Positions 1 through 8,276 of a stretch of 64,000 nucleotides of DNA are shown in pieces (positions within the stretch are counted from its first letter, which is position 1; the number at the start of each line of letters is the position of its first letter). The translations under genes were made by a program, and so were the position numbers. The notes under the pieces are model-generated. The model ran no database searches. It was not told the origin of the DNA and saw only the letters and a program-made list of their open reading frames with translations. The stretch comes from Brucella pecoris. Its GTDB lineage: Bacteria > Pseudomonadota > Alphaproteobacteria > Rhizobiales > Rhizobiaceae. The stretch spans positions 124,001 through 188,000 of the forward strand of contig NZ_VEWK01000005.1 in NCBI RefSeq assembly GCF_006376675.1, given 5' to 3'.

Positions 1-60
1 CCATGATTTCGCCGGGCGTTCGCCATAGATTTCTATGGTGGAATGTATTGGTTCTCGTCG

Positions 61-104
61 CAAAAACGTATTTGGCGCGAAAACTGCGCCAAATCGTGGT
101 TTTG
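61..104 (-). terminator. Candidate terminator of the small lipoprotein gene
   Basis: An 8-bp perfect stem (TTTGGCGC at 71-78, GCGCCAAA at 86-93) lies 34 bases beyond the lipoprotein stop codon. On the minus strand it is followed by a short T run (CGTTTTTGC, 60-68). This fits a factor-independent terminator, although the T run is a few bases away from the stem. Bases 1-60 hold no gene I can support. Confidence 0.5.
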
Positions 105-126
105 CCTTAATGTGGTTTCGGTCTGT

Positions 127-507
127 TCAGGACGCGCAGCGGCTCACCACAGCGCGCTTGCCGCCGAGCGAGAGGAACGAGATATGCAGGGACTGGCCGA
201 CGGGTGAAATCGTGATGTTTTCATTCGACTGCTGGCCGTTGGCGGTGCAGGACATGGCCACGGTAAACGTACCTTCGTAATTGTTCATCCGCGTGACCGA
301 ACATTGGCTGTCGCGGCTGTCGAAACGCTCGCCGGAAATGGAGAACCGCTGGCCATCGGAACTGCACCAGTTACCGGTGATGGGTGTCGGGTCGACGGGC
401 GGCTTTGCGAGGGAGGCACTTGCCGACGGGCCGGGCGTCGTTTCGGAACACGCAGTCAATGCTGTGACAACGAGGGCGAGGGCAAGCAAACCGGGTTTCT
501 GCAACAA
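127..507 (-). CDS. Small secreted lipoprotein of unknown function
   Basis: A 126-residue protein with a typical lipoprotein signal: a hydrophobic stretch at residues 6-18 ending in the lipobox LTAC, with Cys20 as the predicted lipidation site. After it comes a Ser/Pro/Ala-rich linker (residues 21-40) and a small domain with four cysteines (GNWCSSDGQRF, DSQCSV, MSCTANG, VSRCAS) that could form two disulfides. I recognise no enzyme motif. The start is TTG at 507, supported by AAGGAG four bases upstream. The nearby ATG codons at 520 and 524 are out of frame. It lies downstream of the RND pump operon on the same strand but behind a terminator, so it is probably a separate transcript. Confidence 0.7.
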   Translation of the reverse strand: MLQKPGLLALALVVTALTACSETTPGPSASASLAKPPVDPTPITGNWCSSDGQRFSISGERFDSRDSQCSVTRMNNYEGTFTVAMSCTANGQQSNENITISPVGQSLHISFLSLGGKRAVVSRCAS

Positions 508-597
508 TCTTCTCCTTCATGCATCGGACAAGCCCCTCTTAAAAAAGAGATTCGGGCGATATCGCGACGGCGGGACGCCAGTCCACAATTTGCATGA

Positions 598-624
598 AGA
601 AAGGGCCGGATTGCTCCGGCCCTT
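598..624 (-). terminator. Terminator of the RND pump operon
   Basis: A perfect 10-bp stem (AAGGGCCGGA at 601-610 with TCCGGCCCTT at 615-624) and a four-base loop, followed on the minus strand by TTTCTTC. It sits about 30 bases beyond the pump stop codon, in the right position to end that operon before the lipoprotein gene. Confidence 0.8.
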
Positions 625-652
625 CTGTTTGGACATAAGGGAAGACTCTGGG

Positions 653-3600
653 TTATTCCCCCGGAGCCAGATGCGGGGCTTCGATCTTCGCGCCCGAATG
701 CTTGAGCGGGCGTTCGCCGGAGAGCTTGCGGATCAGCACATAGAACACCGGCGTCATGAAGATACCGAAAGCGGTCACGCCGATCATGCCTGCAAAGACC
801 GCGATACCCATGGCCGAGCGCATTTCCGCACCGGCACCTGTCGACGTCACCAGAGGCACCACGCCCATGATGAACGCCATCGAAGTCATCAGGATCGGGC
901 GCAAACGCAACCGGCTGGCTTCGACTGCAGCCTGCACGACGCTTCGTCCGGACAATTCCAGCTCGCGGGCGAATTCCACGATCAGGATCGCGTTCTTCGC
1001 CGATAGCCCCACAAGGACGATCAAGCCGATCTGTGTGAAGACGTTGTTGTCGCCTCCTGTCAGCCAGACGCCAGTGAGCGCTGCCATGATCCCCATCGGC
1101 ACGATCATGATGATCGAAAGCGGCAGGGCAAGGCTTTCATACTGTGCAGCCAGAACCAGATAGACGAGCAGCAGCGCCAGCGGGAAGACGAGGAAACCGG
1201 AACTGCCAGCCAGAATCTGCTGGTAGGTCAAGTCGGTCCACTCGTAAGCGATGCCCGGAGGCAGGGTTTCTTCCGCGATCCGTTCGATGGCAGCCTGCGC
1301 CTGACCGGACGAGAATCCGGGAGCCGGGTTGCCGTTGATATCAGCGGAAAGGAAGCCGTTATAACGGATGGCGCGTTCTGCACCCACAGTCTGTTCGACT
1401 TTCAGAAGAGCCGACAGCGGGATCATCTCGCCCGACTGCGAACGAACCTTCAGCTTGCCGATATCCTCGGCATGGCTGCGATAATTCGCATCGGCCTGAA
1501 TGCGCACGCTGTAGGTCCGCCCGAAGGCATTGAAGTCGTTGACATAGAGTGAACCCAGATAGATCTGCAGGGTTTCGAACACATCGGTCACCGCCACACC
1601 AAGCTGACGCGCCTTCGTGCGGTCGAGATCGGCATAAAGCTGCGGCACATTGATCTGGTAGCTCGAATAGAGCCCGGCCAGTTCCGGTGTCTGATACGCC
1701 TTGGCGAGAAACGCCTTGGTCGCATCGTCAAGCGCTTTGAAGCCAAGCCCGTTGCGATCCTCAAGCTGAAGCTTGAAGCCGCCTGTCGTGCCGAGACCCT
1801 GAACGGGCGGCGGCGGGAACATGGCGATGAAAGCATCCTGAATGGCACCGAACTGCTGGTTCAGGTCTCCCGTGATGGCATTGGCCGAAAGCTCCGGGGT
1901 TTTACGTTCCTCGAACGGCTTCAGCGTCACGAAAACGATGCCGGAGTTCGACGAATTGGTGAAACCGTTGATCGACAGGCCGGGGAAGGCAATGGCATTG
2001 GCCACGCCCGGATGCTTGAGGGCAATGTCGCTCATGCGGCGGATCACATCTTCCGAACGGTCGAGCGTTGCCGCATCCGGCAATTGCGCGAAGCCGATCA
2101 GATATTGTTTGTCCTGCGCCGGAACGAAGCCGCCGGGCACTGCACGGAACAGAACGAAGGTGACACCAAGCAGCACGACATAGAGGCCCATGACCAGCGA
2201 CTTGCGCGAGAGAATACTGCCAACGCCGCGTCCATAGGCGTTTGAACTTGCACCAAAGAAACGGTTGAAGCCACGGAAGAACCAGCCGAACGCCTTGTCC
2301 ATGATGCGGGTAAGCCGATCCTTCGGCGCATCGTGACCGCGCAGCAGCAGGGCTGCCAGAGCAGGCGAAAGCGTCAGCGAATTAAACGCGGAGATCACGG
2401 TCGAGATCGCGATGGTGAGAGCGAACTGGCGGTAGAACTGGCCAGTCAGGCCGGTGATAAAGGCAAGCGGCACGAAGACCGCAACCAGCACCAGCGCGAT
2501 GGCAATGATCGGCCCGGACACTTCCTGCATGGCACGATAGGTTGCCTCGACCGGCGACAGGCCCTGTTCGATGTTGCGCTCGACATTTTCCACCACCACG
2601 ATGGCGTCATCGACCACAATGCCGATGGCAAGCACGAGGCCGAAGAGGCTGAGTGCATTGATGGAGAAGCCGAACACATACATGACCGCGAACGTGCCGA
2701 CGATGGAAACGGGAACGGCAACCAGCGGAATGATCGAGGCGCGCCATGTCTGCAGGAACATGATGACCACGATAACCACCAGAACAATTGCTTCGAGCAG
2801 GGTGTGAACGACCGACTCGATGGAGGCTTTCACAAAGGCTGTCGTGTCATAGACGATGTCGAAATCCACACCCTCCGGCATGGTCTTCTTCAGATCGGCC
2901 ATGGCGGCGTGGACGTTCTCGGAAATCTCAAGTGCATTGGAGCCGGGGGCCTGGAACACGCCCATGCCCACAGCCTGCTTGTTGTCGAGCAGCGAGCGCA
3001 GGGAATAATCGGCAGCCCCCATTTCAACGCGCGCAACATCGCCCAGCCGGGTGATTTCACCTTCGCTGCCCGATTTTACAACGATGTTGGCAAATTCTTC
3101 CGGTGACTGGAGACGGCCTTGCGCATTGACAGAAAGCTGAAGGTCGAGACCCGAAACCGACGGCGATGCGCCGATGACACCGGCAGCAGCCTGAACGTTC
3201 TGCTGGCGGATGGCATTGGCGATGTCGCTTGCGGAAAGTCCGCGTTCGGCAGCCTTCTGCGGGTCTATCCAGACGCGCATCGAATAATCGCCACCGCCGA
3301 ATATCTGCACCTGACCGACACCCGGAACGCGGGCGATACGGTCCTTGACGTTCAAAACGGCATAATTGCGCAGATAGTTCACGTCATATCGCCCATCGGG
3401 CGAGATAAGGTGAACGACCAGCGTAAGGTCCGGCGAGCTTTTGGCGGTTGTGACGCCCAGCGTGCGCACTTCTTCCGGCAGGCGTGGCTCGGCCTGCGAA
3501 ATACGGTTCTGTACGAGCTGCTGGGCCTGATCGGGATCGGTGCCGAGCGCGAAAGTGACGGTCAGCGTCATGACGCCATCGGCGGTCGCCTGGCTCTGCA

Positions 3601-3838
3601 TGTAGAGCATGCCTTCGACACCGTTGATCTGTTCTTCAAGCGGCGTTGCGACGGTTTCGGAAATAACGGCCGGGTTGGCGCCGGGATATTGCGCGCGAAC
3701 CACAATTTGTGGCGGCACGACTTCTGGATATTCCGAGATCGGCAGACCTGTCATGCCGATCAGACCGGCAACGAAGATCAGAACCGACAGAACGCCAGCG
3801 AAGACCGGGCGGTCAACGAAAAAGCGTGAAAAGTTCAT
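653..3838 (-). CDS. RND multidrug efflux pump, inner-membrane permease (MexF/OqxB type)
   Basis: A 1061-residue HAE1-family RND transporter, full length for MexF/OqxB relatives. It begins with the typical SRFFVDRPVFAGVLS helix. The proton-relay aspartates of transmembrane helix 4 are present (GIVVDDAIVVVEN, about Asp410-Asp411). Two large periplasmic loops follow helices 1 and 7. The family extrudes hydrophobic drugs and other amphiphiles using the proton gradient, together with a periplasmic adaptor and an outer-membrane channel. The adaptor is encoded 121 bases upstream in the same orientation; no outer-membrane channel gene is in the window, so a channel from elsewhere must be used. The ATG at 3838 follows AAGGGGG. 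Brucella has Bep-type RND pumps, but I cannot say which one this matches. Confidence 0.93.
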   Translation of the reverse strand: MNFSRFFVDRPVFAGVLSVLIFVAGLIGMTGLPISEYPEVVPPQIVVRAQYPGANPAVISETVATPLEEQINGVEGMLYMQSQATADGVMTLTVTFALGTDPDQAQQLVQNRISQAEPRLPEEVRTLGVTTAKSSPDLTLVVHLISPDGRYDVNYLRNYAVLNVKDRIARVPGVGQVQIFGGGDYSMRVWIDPQKAAERGLSASDIANAIRQQNVQAAAGVIGASPSVSGLDLQLSVNAQGRLQSPEEFANIVVKSGSEGEITRLGDVARVEMGAADYSLRSLLDNKQAVGMGVFQAPGSNALEISENVHAAMADLKKTMPEGVDFDIVYDTTAFVKASIESVVHTLLEAIVLVVIVVIMFLQTWRASIIPLVAVPVSIVGTFAVMYVFGFSINALSLFGLVLAIGIVVDDAIVVVENVERNIEQGLSPVEATYRAMQEVSGPIIAIALVLVAVFVPLAFITGLTGQFYRQFALTIAISTVISAFNSLTLSPALAALLLRGHDAPKDRLTRIMDKAFGWFFRGFNRFFGASSNAYGRGVGSILSRKSLVMGLYVVLLGVTFVLFRAVPGGFVPAQDKQYLIGFAQLPDAATLDRSEDVIRRMSDIALKHPGVANAIAFPGLSINGFTNSSNSGIVFVTLKPFEERKTPELSANAITGDLNQQFGAIQDAFIAMFPPPPVQGLGTTGGFKLQLEDRNGLGFKALDDATKAFLAKAYQTPELAGLYSSYQINVPQLYADLDRTKARQLGVAVTDVFETLQIYLGSLYVNDFNAFGRTYSVRIQADANYRSHAEDIGKLKVRSQSGEMIPLSALLKVEQTVGAERAIRYNGFLSADINGNPAPGFSSGQAQAAIERIAEETLPPGIAYEWTDLTYQQILAGSSGFLVFPLALLLVYLVLAAQYESLALPLSIIMIVPMGIMAALTGVWLTGGDNNVFTQIGLIVLVGLSAKNAILIVEFARELELSGRSVVQAAVEASRLRLRPILMTSMAFIMGVVPLVTSTGAGAEMRSAMGIAVFAGMIGVTAFGIFMTPVFYVLIRKLSGERPLKHSGAKIEAPHLAPGE

Positions 3839-3959
3839 CTGTTTATCCCCCTTAAGCGGGAAGGCAAAGACTCTCCTGACCCGCGGAAACGTGCGTTCTC
3901 GCGGGTTGATGAGGCTGAGTTCTTGCGTCTAGCGCGCGCCGTAAGGCGCGCCGTTTCAA
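3839..3959 (-). other. Structured spacer between adaptor and pump genes
   Basis: This 121-base gap in the pump operon holds two inverted repeats. One is GCGCGCC (3934-3940) with GGCGCGC (3945-3951) around a GTAA loop. The other is ACCCGCG (3879-3885) with CGCGGGT (3900-3906). Neither is followed by a T run in the direction of transcription. They may act in mRNA processing or differential expression of adaptor and pump, but no function is shown. Confidence 0.4.
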
Positions 3960-5150
3960 CTAATTCTTGGCAAGCGTTTCGGTGACAGGCTGCGGTACGA
4001 CGACCACACCCGGACGAATGCGTTGCAGGCCGTTCACGACGATATTCTCGCCGGGCTTCAACCCGCTTTCGACAATGCGCAGGCCGTCATAATTGCGACC
4101 GAGAACCACCTGTCGGTATTCAACCTTGTTATCCGCGCCGACCACGAAGACGAATTTCTTGTCCTGATCGGAAGAAATCGCCCGGTCGCTCACCACCAGT
4201 TTTTCATCCGGTTCCGGTTCGCCGAAACGAATGCGGACAAACTGGCCCGGTATGAGCCTTCCATCCGGATTGTCGATCGCAGCGCGAACGCGGATCGTTC
4301 CGGTCGTGGCATCGACTTCATTGTTGATGAGCTGTATATGGCCGGAAATCGGAGTGCCTTCATCAGAAGCAGTGCCGATCTGGACGGGAATGCGCTCGAT
4401 GGCACTTCCGCCGGGTGAGGCGGCAAGCTTGGCAAGCGCCTTGGTGACGACTTCCTCATTGGCGCTGAAGCTTGCATAGATCGGATCGACCGAAACAAGC
4501 GTGGTCAGGACCGGCGAAGCGGAACTTGCGGCAACCAGATTGCCCGCCGTGACTTCCAGCCGTCCGACGCGACCGGAAATCGGCGCGCGCACTTCCGTAT
4601 ATTGAAGGTCAAGCTCGGATGAACGAAGCGCGGCCTTGGCGGAACGCAGGCTTGCCTGCGCCTCGTCATAGGCGCTGGAGCGCTGGTCGAGGCCGCTCTG
4701 GGCAATGGTGCGGGTGGTCACGAGCTGGCGCCCGCGATCCAGTTCGGTCTTGGCCAGCGCAACGCGGGCTTCTTCGGCTGAAACCTGCGCTTTCGCCTTT
4801 TCGACCGCTGCTGCATAGGGCTCGGGATCGATGGTGACGAGCAGGTCGCCCTGCTTTACCAGCGCACCTTCGCGGAAATGAGCTTTCAGGATAGCGCCGC
4901 CGACGCGCGGGCGAATTTCAACCCGGTCAATCGCTTCCAGACGACCGGAGAATTCTTCCCAGCTCACGATGCGTCGCGATTCCGCCTTGGCGACAGAAAC
5001 CGGCACGGCAGGCGGCGGAGCGGAAATATCGGTTGCGGCGTCGGCCTTGAGGTGAGGAACACCAAAGAGAATGGCGCCGCCGCCTGCTGCAGACAATAGG
5101 ATACTCAGGCCGGCGCCCCAGAGGGCCCGGCGGGCTGTGATCGATGTCAT
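3960..5150 (-). CDS. RND efflux periplasmic adaptor (membrane fusion protein)
   Basis: A 396-residue HlyD/AcrA-family adaptor with an N-terminal hydrophobic segment (residues 10-32) for export or anchoring. No lipobox cysteine is visible, so it may be anchored by this segment. A lipoyl/barrel-sandwich half-motif is seen at residues 75-105 (VEIRPRVGGAILKAHFREGALVKQGD). An alpha-helical hairpin rich in Ala/Glu/Gln covers about 110-175, and the second lipoyl half is around APISGRVGRLEVTAGNLV. It should link the downstream permease to an outer-membrane channel. GGAG precedes the ATG at 5150. It is first in the operon, so regulation probably acts in the gap toward the hydrolase-like gene. Confidence 0.92.
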   Translation of the reverse strand: MTSITARRALWGAGLSILLSAAGGGAILFGVPHLKADAATDISAPPPAVPVSVAKAESRRIVSWEEFSGRLEAIDRVEIRPRVGGAILKAHFREGALVKQGDLLVTIDPEPYAAAVEKAKAQVSAEEARVALAKTELDRGRQLVTTRTIAQSGLDQRSSAYDEAQASLRSAKAALRSSELDLQYTEVRAPISGRVGRLEVTAGNLVAASSASPVLTTLVSVDPIYASFSANEEVVTKALAKLAASPGGSAIERIPVQIGTASDEGTPISGHIQLINNEVDATTGTIRVRAAIDNPDGRLIPGQFVRIRFGEPEPDEKLVVSDRAISSDQDKKFVFVVGADNKVEYRQVVLGRNYDGLRIVESGLKPGENIVVNGLQRIRPGVVVVPQPVTETLAKN

Positions 5151-5228
5151 TGTTGTATCTCCTAACCGGTGGGGGCCGGTCTCAATGTGAGCATCAGATC
5201 AAAGCTTGGGAGGACTTCAAAACTGATG

Positions 5229-6131
5229 TTATGCTGCGATTGGCTTTGCTCCTGCCTGCCGGAAGAAATCGGCAAACAGGTCGATAAGTTTATGTTCCTG
5301 TGGCGACCAATCGGTGCCCGCCACCTTGTTTTCGGGTATCCAGCCGGCTTTTCCGGGCAGGACATGAGACTGAACCTTCACGCCCGCCTGACGGAGACGC
5401 TCGGCATAAGCCTGCGTTTCATCGCGCATCGGGCATTGGGCGCTGGTGACAAGCAAAGTGGGTGCCAGACCAGCAAGACGCGTACACAAGGCAGGCGCAG
5501 CATAGGGGTGGGTGAAACCCGCACACTCGCCCAGATAATGCTGCCAGCCATCCGACATCGTCTGGACGGCGCTTTCCGGGCAATATTTGCGGAAAGACGC
5601 CGTGGCGAGGCAGGGATCGAGCATGGGCGAAAGCAGTATCTGGCCCTTGAGATCGGTCAGATATTGATCGCGCGCCATGAGGGCCACGCCGGCTGCAATA
5701 TTACCGCCCGCCTCTTCACCGGCGACGAACAGCATCGACTTCTTGTGCGCAAATTCCGGGCAACGCTCGCGCATCGAAGTCAAAATCGAGTAGGTTATCT
5801 CAAGCGCCGCCGGGAACGGGTTGAGGCAGGCTGACGAATATTCCGGCGAGACGACCACCGCACCTGCCTCGGCAAGTGTTTCGGCAACGCGTTCGCAGGC
5901 ACCAAGGCAACTGACCGAGAAAGCCCCGCCGTGAAGGTGCAACACCACCGGCGGCGGAGAGAGCAACTTGGCACCGCGATAAACGCGTGCCGTGCAGGTG
6001 GCGCTGCCCGCCTGCCCATGGGTGTTCCCATGAACCTGCCCATGAACCTGCATTGTCTCTACCGTGAACTTCTCGCACATCTTTCTTGCTTTCGTGTATA
6101 GCGGCAAACCGCCATGGTCAGATATTATCAT
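5229..6131 (-). CDS. Alpha/beta-hydrolase-fold protein lacking the catalytic serine (probable pseudo-esterase)
   Basis: Up to 300 residues, resembling the hormone-sensitive-lipase family: the oxyanion-hole motif HLHGGAFS is intact and the nucleophile-elbow region is recognisable. However, where the family has GDSAGG this protein has GEEAGGN, so the nucleophilic serine is a glutamate (codon GAG). The C-terminal loop that normally carries the catalytic histidine reads VLPGKAGWIPEN, with no histidine in the expected place. The reading frame is open throughout, so this is not simple decay. A non-enzymatic role such as ligand binding is possible (inference). Start uncertain: ATG at 6131, 6080 or 6053, none with a strong ribosome site. 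It lies between the RND pump genes and a divergent LysR gene. Confidence 0.75.
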   Translation of the reverse strand: MIISDHGGLPLYTKARKMCEKFTVETMQVHGQVHGNTHGQAGSATCTARVYRGAKLLSPPPVVLHLHGGAFSVSCLGACERVAETLAEAGAVVVSPEYSSACLNPFPAALEITYSILTSMRERCPEFAHKKSMLFVAGEEAGGNIAAGVALMARDQYLTDLKGQILLSPMLDPCLATASFRKYCPESAVQTMSDGWQHYLGECAGFTHPYAAPALCTRLAGLAPTLLVTSAQCPMRDETQAYAERLRQAGVKVQSHVLPGKAGWIPENKVAGTDWSPQEHKLIDLFADFFRQAGAKPIAA

Positions 6132-6204
6132 TGTCTATAGGCTGGAATAGTCCCCTAGATTTGTTTACACTATCCAGAATCTCGAACAATGATGGTTATT
6201 GAAG

Positions 6205-7116
6205 ATGGACCAGCTCTCGGCCATGCGTGCTTTTCTCCGGGTTGTTGAAACCGGGAATTTCACGCGCGCCTCCGCCTCGCTCAATATGCCCAAGGCAACG
6301 ATCAGCAATCTCATCCAGGGATTGGAAGCCCATCTGCGTACAAAACTCCTCAATCGTACGACCCGCCGTGTTCTCGTAACACCGAACGGCGCGCTTTACT
6401 ATGAGCGTGCAGCACGATTGCTGGCCGATCTAGCAGAACTTGACGGCAGTCTGTCGAGTGCCCAGACCTTGCCCAAAGGTCGGCTGCGCGTTGAAATGGC
6501 AAGCGCGGTCGCCAATCTCATCATCATTCCGGCGCTGATCGAGTTTCACCAGCGTTATCCCGATATCCAGATCGATCTCGGCGTATCGGACCGGCCTGTC
6601 GATTATGTGGCGGAAAATGTCGATTGCGCTATTCGTATCGGCGAGCTGACCGACCAGTCGCTGATTGCGCGCCGCATCGGCGACATGCATTTCACTGCCT
6701 GCGCTTCCGCCGAATATCTCGACCGTTGTTCCACCCCGCTCCACCCGTCCGATCTTGGCCGGAACTGCACGGTGGTTGGCTATTTCCGTCCCTCGACCGG
6801 CCAGCAGATGCCGTTCCGTTTCAAAAAGGGAACAGAGGAAATCGAGGTCAACGGGCGCTATGTCGTGGCAGCGAATGAATCGACCACCTATCTCGCCGCC
6901 GCGCGGGCAGGGCTCGGCGTGGTGCAGGCACCATTGTTCATGGTGCGCGAGGATCTTGAAAACGGCACGTTGCGCCCTGTCCTGCAGGAATGGGAAATCG
7001 AGCCGATGCCGATCTATCTGGTCTATCCACCCAACCGGCACCTCAGCAACCGCCTGCGCGTCTTTGCCGACTGGGTGGTCAAGACGGTCGCAAGGTCTCA
7101 ACTCAATGGGAATTAG
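6205..7116 (+). CDS. LysR-family transcriptional regulator
   Basis: A 303-residue LysR regulator: winged helix-turn-helix at residues 1-60 ([31 protein letters not shown] is broken here as [14 protein letters not shown] and [12 protein letters not shown]), followed by a periplasmic-binding-like effector domain starting near residue 90. ATG at 6205 is preferred over the TTG two codons upstream because it gives the usual LysR N terminus. It is divergent from the hydrolase-like gene, so the 73-base or longer gap between them probably carries the control site. The likely targets are that gene and perhaps the pump beyond it. Its stop codon overlaps the stop of the convergent small secreted-protein gene by three bases. 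Confidence 0.9.
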   Translation: MDQLSAMRAFLRVVETGNFTRASASLNMPKATISNLIQGLEAHLRTKLLNRTTRRVLVTPNGALYYERAARLLADLAELDGSLSSAQTLPKGRLRVEMASAVANLIIIPALIEFHQRYPDIQIDLGVSDRPVDYVAENVDCAIRIGELTDQSLIARRIGDMHFTACASAEYLDRCSTPLHPSDLGRNCTVVGYFRPSTGQQMPFRFKKGTEEIEVNGRYVVAANESTTYLAAARAGLGVVQAPLFMVREDLENGTLRPVLQEWEIEPMPIYLVYPPNRHLSNRLRVFADWVVKTVARSQLNGN

Positions 7117-7427
7117 CGCGCGCAGCGCCGCTTGTTGAGCCGGACCTTGATCCTGTCGGGAGAGGCACTTTTCGCCTTGTGGTCCGACGAAACGATATGT
7201 GCACGCACGGTGCAGTCGCCGGCCAGAACCTCGAAATTATTGGAGCGGATATACATCACCGTATTGATCGGCTGGTCGGGCATTTTCTGCGCGACAGCAT
7301 TGACGACAGCGGTGACTTCCTGCGCCCTTTGCTTCGAACTGCCATTGCTGGCAGCGAACGCCGGGCTGAACCCGGATGAGAATGCGAGTATGCCCGCAAG
7401 CAGAAAAGCAGCGTTAGCTTTCTTCAT
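7113..7427 (-). CDS. Small secreted protein of unknown function
   Basis: A 104-residue protein with a clear Sec signal peptide ([19 protein letters not shown]..., cleavage expected after SPAFA near residue 25). The mature part of about 79 residues contains two cysteines (GDCTVRAH and KRRCAR) that could pair. The tail is basic. ATG at 7427 is chosen because GGAGG lies eight bases upstream; the ATG at 7433 is too close to that site, and the 167-residue reading-frame extension is not signal-like. No family recognised. It is convergent with the LysR gene, the two stop codons sharing TTAG at 7113-7116. Confidence 0.7.
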   Translation of the reverse strand: MKKANAAFLLAGILAFSSGFSPAFAASNGSSKQRAQEVTAVVNAVAQKMPDQPINTVMYIRSNNFEVLAGDCTVRAHIVSSDHKAKSASPDRIKVRLNKRRCAR

Positions 7428-7519
7428 TGGCATGGCCTCCGATTGAGCTGGAATTGAATGGACCAACATAGGCCCCAATTGCGTCAATACCAGTGCCGGA
7501 AGGCTGGATTTAACCTCTT

Positions 7520-8128
7520 TTACCAGGTTTTTGTCTCGTTTATGCCGTTTGCGATGCGTTTCACGGTGGTCGCGACCAGAAGCAGGCACAGGAGCGGCTG
7601 CAGCCAGAAAGTCCACTCCGGCAGCGCGCCATCGATGGCGATCCAGGCGCCAAGCACGCCGAAGACCACGGCGCGGTCGCTCTTGCCCATCGGGCCGTCA
7701 TAGCGGCGGCTTGATCCAAGTGAAGCGCCGGTAACGCCTGCAAACTCCGTCAGGGTGGCCAGAAAGATAATCGCGAAAATCCAGGGCGCTGACAAAGGTG
7801 CGATGATCGCAAACGGTGCGTACAGCGCGGCATCGGAGACGACATCGCCGATCTCGTTGAGATAGGCACCGAGCGTCGATTTCTGCCCGTGTTCGCGCGC
7901 CAGCATTCCATCGACGGCATTGAGCGCCATGCGCAGGAACAGCCAGACCGGGACGAGCGCAAACCATGCCGGATTTGCGCACCACGCCAGAAAAGCGCCA
8001 AGTATGATTGAGACGAGCGCGGCGGTGACTGTAACCTGATTGGCCGTTACACCGCCTGCGGCAAGTCGCACGACAAGAGGTCTCAGTAAATTCTGGAAAC
8101 GCGACTTAAGTTGATAAACCGACATCAA
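7520..8128 (-). CDS. CDP-alcohol phosphatidyltransferase, YnbA-like, with variant active-site motif
   Basis: A 202-residue integral membrane protein with about six hydrophobic segments and the CDP-alcohol phosphotransferase signature around residues 67-94. These enzymes swap CMP of CDP-diacylglycerol for an alcohol head group at the inner membrane. The usual signature is DxxDGxxAR...GxxxDxxxD; here it reads NAVDGMLAR and then GAYLNEIGD, so the first and third aspartates are asparagines. As far as I recall, E. coli YnbA shows the same pattern, which would make it a subfamily trait and not damage. It is divergent from a YnbC-like and YnbD-like pair with PlsC and CdsA homologues. Substrate unknown. 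Confidence 0.85.
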   Translation of the reverse strand: MMSVYQLKSRFQNLLRPLVVRLAAGGVTANQVTVTAALVSIILGAFLAWCANPAWFALVPVWLFLRMALNAVDGMLAREHGQKSTLGAYLNEIGDVVSDAALYAPFAIIAPLSAPWIFAIIFLATLTEFAGVTGASLGSSRRYDGPMGKSDRAVVFGVLGAWIAIDGALPEWTFWLQPLLCLLLVATTVKRIANGINETKTW

Positions 8129-8276
8129 GAATCTCTTGGGAAACGAAGAATAAGTATTGAACAGCTATTTGCGGTTCGCTCCAGCTCGTTTATTCAAACA
8201 TTTGGTTTCACTCAATAGAAATTGGGAGAAATTGGGGGCAATCGGCCCGTGAGGAAACAGGTGCAGAGGGGATGGC

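Noticed and set aside
23..38. 16-bp palindrome CCATAGATTTCTATGG
   Set aside because: Perfect, but with no supported gene start nearby in the window, so no operator role can be claimed.
6028..6051. Direct repeat of a 12-base unit (CCCATGAACCTG, twice)
   Set aside because: It encodes a short VHGQ-type repeat at the uncertain N terminus of the hydrolase-like protein and shows no sign of being a mobile or regulatory repeat.
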